NCBI GenBank assembly: GCA_034422455.1
Contig: DAOUJQ010000011.1
Coordinates: 1-64,000 of the forward strand
Source: UBA1127 sp034422455
Lineage (GTDB): Bacteria > Chloroflexota > Dehalococcoidia > Lucifugimonadales > UBA1127
Direction of reading: 5' to 3'
Length of the DNA stretch: 64,000 bases
Of this stretch, positions 34,973-43,956 are shown in pieces. The position numbers were made by a program, and so were the translations under genes. Position 1 is the first letter of the stretch, and every line of letters begins with the position of its first letter. The notes below the pieces were generated by a model that saw only the letters and a list, made by a program, of their open reading frames with translations, was not told where the DNA came from and searched no databases.

Positions 34973-36007
34973 CTACACGCCGCCCGTCATCCACTCCGCC
35001 AGCGCGACAAGCTCCCCGCGATGCTCCGGTGCGACGCCCGCCCGCCCCAGCGCGTCGGCGAAGGCGGCGCGCGCCGCGATGGCCGCATCGACGGCCCCCT
35101 GCCGCGCCCCTGCCTCGTCTAGCAGCTCCGCGAGCCGCGTTGCGTCCTGCGGCCCGTGCGCCCGCGCCATCAGCAGCGTGCCGATCTCCCGCTTCACCGG
35201 GACCGGCGCGCTCTCGATGGCCAGTACGACGGGGAAGGTCTTGCGCACGGACGGCGCCGCGCCGCCCTCGGACGTACCCCAAAGCTGCGTTATGTCGTCC
35301 TGCAGGCGGAGTGCGACGCCCAGCTTCCGTCCCGCGTCACGGCACGCCTCCTGCGCCGCACCGTCCGCTCCGGCGGCGAGTGCGCCCAGTTGCGCCGCGC
35401 AGCCGAGGACCGCGCCGGTCTGCCGCTCGGCCATCGCCAGGTACGCCTGCTGCGTGGCCGTCGGTTGAAGCTGCAGCGAGAGGTCCTGCTGCTGCCCCTC
35501 GAACAGGTCGAGCGCCGCCGCGTCCATGACCATCGCCGCTTCCAGCACGCGCTCCGGGTCGGCGCCCTCGGCGTGCAGCAGCGTAAGCCGCGCGACCATG
35601 TGCAGCGCGTCGCCGACGTTGATGGCCTGCGCCGGGCCCCACAGCCACCAGCCGCTCGGGCGATTGCCCTGGTCCGGCGCGCCCGACTGGATCGCCTCGT
35701 GGACGCGCGTGAACTCGTGTAGCAGCTCGACCGCCGCCGCGGATGCCAACGCCGCCGCTCGTCCTGAGCCTGTCGAAGGGGCCTGTCCTGAGCTTGTCGA
35801 AGGGCCGCCCAGGGCCTCGCAGACGCCGATGCACAGCGCGGCGCGTGGTCGCTCCGCCGCGGCCGACAGCGCCATGCCCCCTTCGTCCACCCAGCCGAGC
35901 TGGTACTCCATCAGGCGGTAGAGCTGGTCCGTGCGCGTCTGCACCGCGGCCTTGAGCGCGGCCTCAATCGCAGCGGCGTGGCGAGTGATGAGGTCCGGCA
36001 CGGTCAT
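34973..36007 (-). CDS. Polyprenyl (isoprenoid) diphosphate synthase homologue with degenerate first Asp-rich motif
   Basis: This is a 344-aa all-helical trans-prenyltransferase-like protein. The start at 36007 gives MTVPDLITRHAAAIEAAL; upstream sequence is repeat-derived. The second Asp-rich motif is LRLQDDITQLWG. The first motif, normally DDxxD, reads LLHEFTRVHEAIQSG, so its aspartates are missing, while GWWLWGPAQAINVGDAL downstream is well conserved. Without the first motif, magnesium-dependent condensation is doubtful. It may be a regulatory subunit or have another prenyl role. Residues about 70-84 (PSTSSGQAPSTGSGR) are encoded by two tandem dispersed repeats inserted in frame. Confidence 0.8.
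   Translation of the reverse strand: MTVPDLITRHAAAIEAALKAAVQTRTDQLYRLMEYQLGWVDEGGMALSAAAERPRAALCIGVCEALGGPSTSSGQAPSTGSGRAAALASAAAVELLHEFTRVHEAIQSGAPDQGNRPSGWWLWGPAQAINVGDALHMVARLTLLHAEGADPERVLEAAMVMDAAALDLFEGQQQDLSLQLQPTATQQAYLAMAERQTGAVLGCAAQLGALAAGADGAAQEACRDAGRKLGVALRLQDDITQLWGTSEGGAAPSVRKTFPVVLAIESAPVPVKREIGTLLMARAHGPQDATRLAELLDEAGARQGAVDAAIAARAAFADALGRAGVAPEHRGELVALAEWMTGGV
35759..35804 (-). repeat. Two tandem dispersed repeat units inside the prenyl synthase gene
   Basis: Two 23-bp units (GTCCTGAGCCTGTCGAAGGG and GTCCTGAGCTTGTCGAAGGG cores) lie head to tail within the coding frame. They add about 15 Ser/Gly/Pro-rich residues without breaking the frame. The same family is otherwise intergenic. 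Confidence 0.85.
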
Positions 36008-36019
36008 ACGCTCACATCC

Positions 36020-36140
36020 CCTATTCGTTCGCCCTGAGCCTGTCGAAGGGCATGTCCGCTTCCAACCACTCCCGCCATACCAACCATTCCTTCGTCGTTC
36101 CTGCGGAGGCAGGAACCCAGAGGGGCGGGGGGTGGGGGTG
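36020..36140. repeat. Dispersed repeat units between tsaC and the prenyl synthase gene
   Basis: CGTTCGCCCTGAGCCTGTCG (about 36027-36051) and TCGTTCCTGCGGAGGCAGGA, followed by ACCCAGAGGGGCGGGG (about 36093-36130). Confidence 0.65.
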
Positions 36141-36163
36141 CCTGTCTCCAACCACCTTTGTCC

Positions 36164-36802
36164 TCACGGGATCCCCTCCCTCGCGACCGCCATCCCCAGC
36201 GCCCGCTCGATCTCCTCCTGCGAGACCGCGCCCAGCCTCAGAATGCGCGGCTGCTCCGTCGTGACGTCGAGTACGGTGGACGACCGGCCCGCGGGCGACG
36301 GCCCCGCGTCCAGCACGACGTCCACGGCGTCGCCAAGCGCCTCGCGGACGCCGTCGGCCGTGCGAGGCTCCGGCCCGCCGCTGCGGTTGGCGCTGGTGCC
36401 GGTGATTGGCCGCCCCAGGCCCTCGGCCAGCGCGCGCGGCACCGGGTGGTCGGGCAGCCGCACCGCGACCTTCCAGCCCCGGGCCGTCACCAGCGGCGGC
36501 ACGGCGGACGAAACGGGCAGCACCAGCGTCAGCCCGCCCGGCCAGAATGCCTCGGCCAGCCGCAGCGCAACGCCGGGCACGCTCTCGGCGACGGCGGCAA
36601 GCTGCGCGGCGTCCGCGATGAGCAGCGGCAGCGGCATCCCCTGCGGGCGCCCCTTCGCCTCGAAGACCCGCTCGACGGCGGCCTCGTTCAGCGCGTCCGC
36701 GCCCAGGCCGTACAGCGTGTCCGTCGGATACGCGACGAGCCCGCCCGCCCGCAGCGTTTCCACCGCGGCCGCTATGTCTTTCGTAGCTGACTGTGACGTC
36801 AC
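36164..36802 (-). CDS. tsaC: L-threonylcarbamoyladenylate synthase (TsaC/Sua5/YrdC family)
   Basis: This 212-aa protein makes threonylcarbamoyl-AMP for the t6A37 modification of ANN-decoding tRNAs. Family motifs: GGLVAYPTDTLYGLGADA, the K/R-rich EAKGRPQGMPLPLL, FWPGGLTLVLP and GTSANRSGG. It lacks the extra Sua5 C-terminal domain, so it is of the short TsaC type. A TGCTATACT promoter element lies 38 bases upstream of the ATG. Confidence 0.92.
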   Translation of the reverse strand: MTSQSATKDIAAAVETLRAGGLVAYPTDTLYGLGADALNEAAVERVFEAKGRPQGMPLPLLIADAAQLAAVAESVPGVALRLAEAFWPGGLTLVLPVSSAVPPLVTARGWKVAVRLPDHPVPRALAEGLGRPITGTSANRSGGPEPRTADGVREALGDAVDVVLDAGPSPAGRSSTVLDVTTEQPRILRLGAVSQEEIERALGMAVAREGIP

Positions 36803-36839
36803 GCAGACCCGCTCCCGTATCTGAATGGACGGCCCTCTG

Positions 36840-36848
36840 AGTATAGCA
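36840..36848 (-). promoter_or_regulatory. Candidate extended -10 element of tsaC
   Basis: The minus strand reads TGCTATACT. It would give a leader of about 30 bases. No convincing -35 box is visible at the usual distance. Confidence 0.4.
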
Positions 36849-36859
36849 CCTTTCCCACC

Positions 36860-37330
36860 CTCAACCTCTCATACCGACGCATGCCGGTATCCAGAACCCC
36901 GCGCCCAACGGCCTCACTACCACCCTGCCACACGCCCCTCGCGCGCGACTCTCGGCCCGCGCTACCCTGCCTCCATGACGACCGCAACCGCAGAGAACGT
37001 CAAGGAGGGATTGAAAATGACCCAAAACTCGCGCAAAACGCCCCAAACTCCCCACGAAACCGGCCAAATGCAGTCCAAAATGGGCAAATCGAATCGTATC
37101 TGCAGAGCACGCTTTTGTAGGGGATTCGTCTCCCGGGAAAAAATTTCAAATCGAAACAAAGGAACGAATCGTAGCTGGACTGGGCAAGTCGGAGCCTTCT
37201 CCTGGACGCTGAGGCCCCTGGACCGGGCGCAGAAGGGCCGCGTAAGCCGCGCCAAACTTGCCCGAATCGCGCTTCCACACAGCCCCCGCAATCGCGGAAA
37301 ATGATGGGGAAGCGCGTAGACGGAGGTGGC
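36860..37330. other. Non-coding gap with repeats and an AT-rich, divergent hairpin-repeat relic
   Basis: A 'CCGGTATCCAGAACCCCGCG' unit lies near 36885-36905. From 37010 to 37190 the DNA is A-rich, with near-repeats of 'CAAAAC' and 'CGAAT'. A segment near 37085-37170 (ATCGTATCTGCAGAGCACG, then GGGATTCGTCTCCCGGG) resembles a rearranged copy of the 86-bp hairpin repeat. The frames here have no gene-like features. Confidence 0.45.
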
Positions 37331-37336
37331 GGGCAA

Positions 37337-37345
37337 TGCTACGCT
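37337..37345 (+). promoter_or_regulatory. Candidate extended -10 element of guaA
   Basis: TGCTACGCT ends 40 bases before the GTG start of guaA, implying a leader of about 34 bases. Confidence 0.35.
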
Positions 37346-37385
37346 TTCCATACCACGCCGTGACGATTTTCGCTGAGGGGGCCTT

Positions 37386-39053
37386 GTGAGCACACGGTCG
37401 AAGCCCACGAGCCATCGAGTCGCCACGACCGGAGACGTTGAGGTCTCCACCTACCTGGAAATCGCCGAGGAGAACCTTGGTCAGCCCACCGGCCCGAGCG
37501 AGGCCCCCAAGGGCGGTGACGAGGCGGTCGTGGTGCTCGACTTCGGCTCCCAGTTCAGCCGCCTTATCGCCCGCCGCGTACGCGAGGCCCACGTCTACTG
37601 CGAGATCTTCCCCCACGACGCCCCCGAGGAGAAGCTGGCCCACCTGAACGTCAGGGGCTTCATCCTCTCCGGCGGCCCCAACAGCGTCTTCGAGGACGGC
37701 GCGCCGCAGCTTCCCGCATACGTCCTCGCCGGCGGCGTGCCGGTGCTCGGCATCTGCTACGGCATGCAGCTGCTGGCCCACTCGCTGGGCGGCTCGGTCG
37801 ATCCGGGCACGCTGCGGGAGTACGGCCACGCCGTCGTGCACCAGAACACCGCAGACCACCCCCTCTTCGCCGGCATGCCCGCGTCGATGCCGGTCTGGAT
37901 GAGCCACGGCGACAAGGTGACGGAGATGCCGCCCGGCTTCCACTGCCTCGGCTACACGGAGAACTCCCCCGTCGCCATGATGGCCAACGACGCGGGCCTC
38001 ATCGGCCTCCAGTTCCACCCCGAGGTGGTGCACACGCCCTCCGGCGCGCAGCTCATCCAGAACTTCCTCTACGACGTCTGCGGCTGCGGCGGCCTGTGGA
38101 CGCCCGGCAACTTCATCGAGGAGACGGTGGCCCGCATCCGCGAGCAGGTGGGCGAGGGCCGCGTCATCTGCGCCCTTTCCGGCGGCGTCGACTCCGCCAT
38201 CACGGCCGCGCTGATACACCGGGCCGTCGGCGACCAACTCACGTGCATCTTCGTCGACAACGGCCTGCTGCGCCGCGAGGAGGCGGAGCGCGTCGTCGGC
38301 ACCTTCAAGCGTGCCATGAACATCAACCTCATCCACGTCGACGCCACCGATCAGTTCCTGGAGGCGCTGGAGGGCGTCGTCGACCCCGAGCAGAAGCGCA
38401 AGAACATCGGCGCGACCTTCATCCGCGTATTCGAGGACGTGGCCGAGGAGATTGAGGACGTGGGCTTCCTCGCCCAGGGCACCCTCTACCCGGACGTGAT
38501 CGAGAGCACGTCGGCCGAGACCGGCGCGGCGGCCAAGATCAAGACGCACCACAACGTCGGCGGGTTGCCGGAGCACATGCGGCTGTCGCTCGTGGAGCCG
38601 CTGCGATACCTGTTCAAGGATGAGGTCCGCGACGTGGGACTTGCGCTCGGCATGCCGGAGGAGATCGTGCTGCGCCAGCCCTTCCCTGGCCCGGGTCTCG
38701 CCATCCGCATCATTGGCGAGGTCACCCGTGAGAAGCTGGAGGTCCTCCGCTCCTGCGACTGGATCGTCATGGACGAGGTCAAGGGCTCGAACCTGTACCG
38801 GCAGCTCTGGCAGAGCTTCGCCGTGCTCACGGACACCCGCAGCGTCGGCGTCATGGGCGACCACCGCACCTACGGCTACCTGGCGGCCATCCGCGCCGTG
38901 ACGTCGGAGGACGCGATGACCGCCGACTGGGCGCGTCTGCCGTACGAGGTGCTCGCCAAGATCTCCAGCCGCATCGTCAACGAGGTGCCGGAGGTCAACC
39001 GCGTGGTGTATGACATTACGTCCAAGCCCCCCGGCACCATTGAATGGGAGTAG
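37386..39053 (+). CDS. guaA: GMP synthase (glutamine-hydrolysing)
   Basis: This 555-aa protein converts XMP to GMP. An N-terminal extension of about 45 residues precedes the class I glutamine amidotransferase domain (nucleophile Cys124 in GICYGMQ, His in FHPEVVHT). The ATP-pyrophosphatase domain follows with the P-loop LSGGVDSAITAAL. The C-terminal dimerisation domain ends PPGTIEWE, the usual terminus. The start is a GTG after a GAGGGGG stretch. The extension makes it longer than typical GuaA (about 515-525 aa); an internal start is possible but none is better supported. It heads a plus-strand purine cluster. Confidence 0.95.
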   Translation: MSTRSKPTSHRVATTGDVEVSTYLEIAEENLGQPTGPSEAPKGGDEAVVVLDFGSQFSRLIARRVREAHVYCEIFPHDAPEEKLAHLNVRGFILSGGPNSVFEDGAPQLPAYVLAGGVPVLGICYGMQLLAHSLGGSVDPGTLREYGHAVVHQNTADHPLFAGMPASMPVWMSHGDKVTEMPPGFHCLGYTENSPVAMMANDAGLIGLQFHPEVVHTPSGAQLIQNFLYDVCGCGGLWTPGNFIEETVARIREQVGEGRVICALSGGVDSAITAALIHRAVGDQLTCIFVDNGLLRREEAERVVGTFKRAMNINLIHVDATDQFLEALEGVVDPEQKRKNIGATFIRVFEDVAEEIEDVGFLAQGTLYPDVIESTSAETGAAAKIKTHHNVGGLPEHMRLSLVEPLRYLFKDEVRDVGLALGMPEEIVLRQPFPGPGLAIRIIGEVTREKLEVLRSCDWIVMDEVKGSNLYRQLWQSFAVLTDTRSVGVMGDHRTYGYLAAIRAVTSEDAMTADWARLPYEVLAKISSRIVNEVPEVNRVVYDITSKPPGTIEWE

Positions 39054-39120
39054 GGGCAACCCTTGTGGTTGCCCCCGTTCGTCCTGAGGGAAATCGAAGG
39101 ACGGACGGGCGTTACGCCAA
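39050..39120. repeat. Two dispersed repeat units between guaA and purD
   Basis: GTAGGGGCAACCCTTGTGGT continues TGCCC, then CGTTCGTCCTGAGGGAAATC continues GAAGGACGGACGGG. The first unit overlaps the guaA stop codon. Confidence 0.65.
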
Positions 39121-39137
39121 GGAGGAGTAGCAGCGCC

Positions 39138-40412
39138 ATGCGGGTGATGGTCATCGGCAACGGGGCGCGGGAGCACGCCATCGCGTGGAAGCTCCACGCC
39201 AGCCCCCGCGTGTCGGCGGTGTTCGCCGCCCCCGGCAACGCCGGCACGGCGCAGCTCGGCGTGAACCTGGACGTGAAGCCAACCGACGTCGAGGGTCTCC
39301 TCGCAGCGGCCCGCGACAACGCTATCGACCTCACAGTCGTCGGCCCGGAGATGTCGCTGGAAGAGGGCGTCGTGGACCGCTTCGATGCCGAGGGCCTGCG
39401 CATCGTCGGCCCGACGCGGGCGGCGGCGCGTATCGAGACCTCCAAGGTGTTCGCCAAGCGGCTCATGGAGACGCACGGCATCCCCACTGGCCGCGCGGAG
39501 GTCTTCGGCAGCTACGGCGAGGCCAGCGAGTACGTCGCGATGGGCGCCGGTCCCGTGGTGATCAAGGCGGACGGGCTGGCCGCGGGCAAGGGCGTCCGTG
39601 TCTGCGACACCCGTGAAGAGGCGCAGGAGTCCCTTCACGAGGTCATGGTGGACCGGGTTTTCGGCGATGCGGGCAACCGCGTCGTGGTCGAGGAGCGCCT
39701 GACGGGGCAGGAGGTCAGCGTTTTTGCCTTCACCGACGGCGTCAACATCAGCCCGCTGGTGGCCGCGTGCGACTACAAGCGGGCCTATGACGGCGACCTT
39801 GGCCTCAACACGGGCGGCGTCGGCAGCTACAGCCCCCCGCCCATGTGGAACGCGGAGTTGGAGGCGCAGGTGATGGACGAGATCATCGCGCCCACCATCC
39901 GCGCCCTGGCGACCGAGGGCACGCCGTACCGGGGCGTGCTCTTCGGCGGGTTGATGCTGACTGCCGACGGCCCCAGGGTCATCGAGTTCAATGCGCGGCT
40001 GGGTGACCCGGAGACGCAGGTGTTGCTGCCGCGCCTGGAGACGGACCTGCTGGACGTGTTCGAGGCCATCCTGGACGGCACGGTCGACCGAACGCCCATC
40101 GCCTGGTCGGAGCGGGCCGCCGTCGGCGTCGTGATGGCGTCCGGCGGGTACCCCGGCGACTACGCCACCGGCCATCCCATATCCGGCCTGGACGACGTGG
40201 ACGATGGCGTGACGGTCTTCCATGCGGGAACCGCGTTGTCGGACGGCGGCGTCGTGACGGCGGGCGGCCGCGTGCTTACGGTCATCGCGACGGGCCGCAG
40301 CATCGAGGAGGCGAGGGCCGTCGCGTACGAGAACGTCGCACGCATCGGCTTCGAGGGCGCGCAGTACCGCAGCGACATCGCGGCGCTGGCGCCGGCGGCG
40401 AGCGGGAGGTAG
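39138..40412 (+). CDS. purD: Phosphoribosylamine-glycine ligase (GAR synthetase)
   Basis: This 424-aa ATP-grasp enzyme catalyses the second step of purine synthesis. The start at 39138 (MRVMVIGNGAREHAIAWKL) follows AAGGAGGAG; upstream in-frame sequence is repeat. ATP-grasp features include VIKADGLAAGKGV, FTDGVNISPLVAACDYKRA and VIEFNARLGDPETQ. The stop is 2 bases before the GTG of the ClpP-like gene, indicating tight coupling. Confidence 0.95.
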   Translation: MRVMVIGNGAREHAIAWKLHASPRVSAVFAAPGNAGTAQLGVNLDVKPTDVEGLLAAARDNAIDLTVVGPEMSLEEGVVDRFDAEGLRIVGPTRAAARIETSKVFAKRLMETHGIPTGRAEVFGSYGEASEYVAMGAGPVVIKADGLAAGKGVRVCDTREEAQESLHEVMVDRVFGDAGNRVVVEERLTGQEVSVFAFTDGVNISPLVAACDYKRAYDGDLGLNTGGVGSYSPPPMWNAELEAQVMDEIIAPTIRALATEGTPYRGVLFGGLMLTADGPRVIEFNARLGDPETQVLLPRLETDLLDVFEAILDGTVDRTPIAWSERAAVGVVMASGGYPGDYATGHPISGLDDVDDGVTVFHAGTALSDGGVVTAGGRVLTVIATGRSIEEARAVAYENVARIGFEGAQYRSDIAALAPAASGR

Positions 40413-40414
40413 CC

Positions 40415-41056
40415 GTGACACAGATACCGACGGTAGGTGAGCTTATCGAGGAGCAGAACGCCCGCCGCGCCTTCCTCGACCAGGTCGGCGTCTACTTCGT
40501 CCGCGACATCAACGACGTGGAGGCGGAGCGGTTCGCGAAGTCGCTGCTGGTCATCGCCTCGCACCTCAAGCGCGGGGGCGGGCAGCCTCGCATCACGGTC
40601 TACATCAACTCCGGCGGCGGCTCCATAGGGGCCGGGTTCGCCATGATGGAGATGATGTACAAGGTCAAGCGCGACTTCAACATCCCCGTGGACACGGTGG
40701 TGCTCGGCTACGCCTACTCCATGGGTGCTATCATCGCGCAGGCAGGCGACAGGCGTTCGATGGGCTTCTTCTCCACCATGATGCTGCACGGCGGCACGTG
40801 GACGGTGATGGGCGAGGACCAGAAGATCTTCACCGACTACCAGAAGCTGGCGAGCATGTACCAAGGCAGGATCGGCGAGCTGTTCCACCGGCGCACCGGC
40901 ACCCATACGCCGAGGTGGTGGACGAACTACGTCTACTCCGGCCGCGACCGCTTTCTGTCGGCAACGGAGTGCCTGAAGCTGCGGCTCGTGGACGAGGTGT
41001 GTGAGTTCGACAAGTGCTACATCCTGCCGTCTGACGAACAGGGCCGTTCGCCCTGA
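40415..41056 (+). CDS. ClpP-like serine protease homologue
   Basis: This 213-aa protein has the ClpP/crotonase fold. The catalytic Ser lies in YAYSMGAIIAQAGD, matching the ClpP 'ASMGA' turn, and the catalytic His in STMMLHGGTW. The oxyanion strand is TVYINSGGGSIGAGFAM. The third residue is not clear. The start is a GTG 2 bases after purD. The C-terminal region is divergent from housekeeping ClpP (WWTNYVYSGRDRFLSATE aligns with the ClpP 'D-R-D-x-F-(L/M)-S/T' region). The final residues GRSP and the TGA stop come from a dispersed repeat. Its protease partner is unknown, and its place between purD and purE is unexplained. Confidence 0.8.
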   Translation: MTQIPTVGELIEEQNARRAFLDQVGVYFVRDINDVEAERFAKSLLVIASHLKRGGGQPRITVYINSGGGSIGAGFAMMEMMYKVKRDFNIPVDTVVLGYAYSMGAIIAQAGDRRSMGFFSTMMLHGGTWTVMGEDQKIFTDYQKLASMYQGRIGELFHRRTGTHTPRWWTNYVYSGRDRFLSATECLKLRLVDEVCEFDKCYILPSDEQGRSP

Positions 41057-41215
41057 GCATCGTCGAAGGGCATTGAGAACGGCCGCTCCTTCCGTCATTC
41101 CCGCAAAAGCGGGAATCCAGAGGGGCGGGGCAGCGGTGGGGACCCGTAGGGGCAACCACGAGGGTTGCCCGCCCCCGTTCGTCCTGAGGAAAATCGAAGG
41201 ATGAACGGGGGAATG
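41040..41215. repeat. Repeat cluster that ends the ClpP-like gene
   Basis: CGTTCGCCCTGAGCATCGTC (about 41045) supplies the TGA stop of the upstream gene. It is followed by 'TCATTCCCGCAAAAGCGGGA', a 'GTAGGGGCAACCACGAGGGT' unit and CGTTCGTCCTGAGGAAAATC. Confidence 0.7.
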
Positions 41216-41254
41216 GGCGTCTCAGACACAGAAAGGAGGTACGTCCAGACAGCT

Positions 41255-41722
41255 ATGGAACAGAAACCGCTTGTAGGAGTCCTTGTCGGCAGCCGGACAG
41301 ACGAGCCGCGCATTGAAGACGCGTTCAAGGTCCTGAACGACATGGGCATTCCGTACGAGTACAACGCCATGTCGGCGCACCGGTCGCCTGGGCGCGTCAT
41401 GGAGTACGTCACCACGGCGGAGGAGCGCGGGATACAGGTCATCATCGCGGCGGCGGGCGGCTCCGCCGCGCTGCCCGGCGTCGTGGCGTCGTGGACGACG
41501 CTGCCGGTCATCGGCGTGCCTCTGCCGAGCAGCGACATGCAGGGCGTCGACGCGCTCTACACGATCGCCCAGATGCCGCCCGGCGTGCCCGTCGCGTGCG
41601 TGGCCATCGGCGCGTGGGGCGCCCGCAACGCCGCGTACCTGGCCGCGAGCATCCTCAGCCTGCAGCACCCGGAGATCCACGAGGCCTACGCCAGGTACAG
41701 GGAGGGCCTGCGGAACGCATGA
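41255..41722 (+). CDS. purE: 5-(carboxyamino)imidazole ribonucleotide mutase
   Basis: This 155-aa protein is of the class I PurE type. Motifs: LVGSRTDEPRIEDA (the usual GSxSD is G-S-R-T-D here), YNAMSAHRSPGRV with the catalytic His, and AAAGGSAALPGVVAS. GAAAGGAGGT lies 14 bases before the ATG, a rather long spacing, but no closer start is available. Its stop overlaps the start of the HAD gene (ATGA). It works after PurK or with bicarbonate; no purK is in the window. Confidence 0.92.
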   Translation: MEQKPLVGVLVGSRTDEPRIEDAFKVLNDMGIPYEYNAMSAHRSPGRVMEYVTTAEERGIQVIIAAAGGSAALPGVVASWTTLPVIGVPLPSSDMQGVDALYTIAQMPPGVPVACVAIGAWGARNAAYLAASILSLQHPEIHEAYARYREGLRNA

Positions 41723-42411
41723 GCCGCCCCAAGCTCGTGGTGTTGGTGGACTTCGACGGCACAGCTGCCGCGCAGAACGTCGCCGAGACGCTGCTGGAGC
41801 GCTTCGGCGGGGAGTCGTGGCGCGAGTACCGGCAGGCCTTCCGCGACGGCGGCATGACCCTCCGCGAGTACCAGGAGCGCGCCTTCAACGACGTTCAGGC
41901 CACGTTGGAGGAGATGGGAGCGGCGTTGAACGGCCTCTGCTGGCCCCGGGAGGGCTTTCAAGAGTTCGTTGCCTTCTGTAAATCAAACGAAATACAATTG
42001 GTAATCGCTACCAATGGACTGTCGTTTTATGTTGACTCCGTATTGGAGGACGCCGGTCTGGCGCATCTGCCCGCCTGCACCGTCGGCGTCGAGGGCGCTC
42101 CGGGGCGGCTCCGGTACACCTACCGCTACGACACCCCGGCCTGCTGGGAGTGGGGTAACTGCAAGTGCCGCCTCGTCGACGAATACGCCGGGGGCGGCGC
42201 GGTCAAGACCGTCATGGTCGGCGACGGCTGGTCCGACTACTGCGCCGCCCGCCACGCCGACGCCGCCTTCGCCCGCGCCACCATGCGCGAGCACTGCGAC
42301 GCCAACGGCGTGCCCTACATCCCCTTCGAGGACTTCCATGACGTGCTGCGGGCGTTTCAGGCCGGCATTCCGGGGGTATGGGAGCCGGATCAGGCGCGGA
42401 CCGGGCCTTAG
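41719..42411 (+). CDS. HAD-superfamily (HAD-IB, MtnX-like) phosphatase
   Basis: This 230-aa phosphatase carries motif I VDFDGTAAAQN, motif II IATNGLS, and motif IV MVGDGWSDYCAARHAD. The cap region contains two Cys-rich turns (ACWEWGNCKC), which is unusual. It resembles 2-hydroxy-3-keto-5-methylthiopentenyl-1-phosphate phosphatase and related HAD-IB enzymes, but no methionine-salvage genes are nearby. Its start overlaps the purE stop, so it is translationally coupled to a purine gene, and a nucleotide-related phosphate ester is possible. Confidence 0.8.
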   Translation: MSRPKLVVLVDFDGTAAAQNVAETLLERFGGESWREYRQAFRDGGMTLREYQERAFNDVQATLEEMGAALNGLCWPREGFQEFVAFCKSNEIQLVIATNGLSFYVDSVLEDAGLAHLPACTVGVEGAPGRLRYTYRYDTPACWEWGNCKCRLVDEYAGGGAVKTVMVGDGWSDYCAARHADAAFARATMREHCDANGVPYIPFEDFHDVLRAFQAGIPGVWEPDQARTGP

Positions 42412-42501
42412 GCGTAGCCTCCCATGCTTCAATTGCTCACAGGAACCGAAAAACTCCCGCTTTCGCCCCGTTTGAGTCCTATCGCTACGGACAAATGGGC
42501 A

Positions 42502-42510
42502 TGCTATCCT
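42502..42510 (+). promoter_or_regulatory. Candidate extended -10 element of purB
   Basis: TGCTATCCT ends 35 bases before the GTG start of purB, suggesting an internal promoter in the purine cluster. Confidence 0.4.
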
Positions 42511-42544
42511 ATTTGCGTCCCACTCCTCCCCGGGGGAACCCATC

Positions 42545-43894
<1,350 letters not shown>

Positions 43895-43906
<12 letters not shown>

Positions 43907-43922
43907 GCCTGTCGAAGGGCAA
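43895..43922 (+). repeat. Dispersed repeat unit overlapping the purB stop codon
   Basis: CGTTCGCCCTGAGCCTGTCG continues AAGGGC. The TGA inside the unit is the purB stop, as at 41054 for the ClpP-like gene. Confidence 0.8.
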
Positions 43923-43956
43923 TTGCCCAAATAGCTAAATCTACGGAATCCGGGGG

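Noticed and set aside
36008..36151. N-terminal extension of the prenyl synthase homologue
   Set aside because: It is repeat-derived sequence; the family-like N-terminus starts at 36007.
37146..40421. Very long minus-strand open frame antisense to guaA and purD
   Set aside because: It is an artefact of high GC at third positions. The plus strand encodes complete, motif-verified GuaA and PurD.
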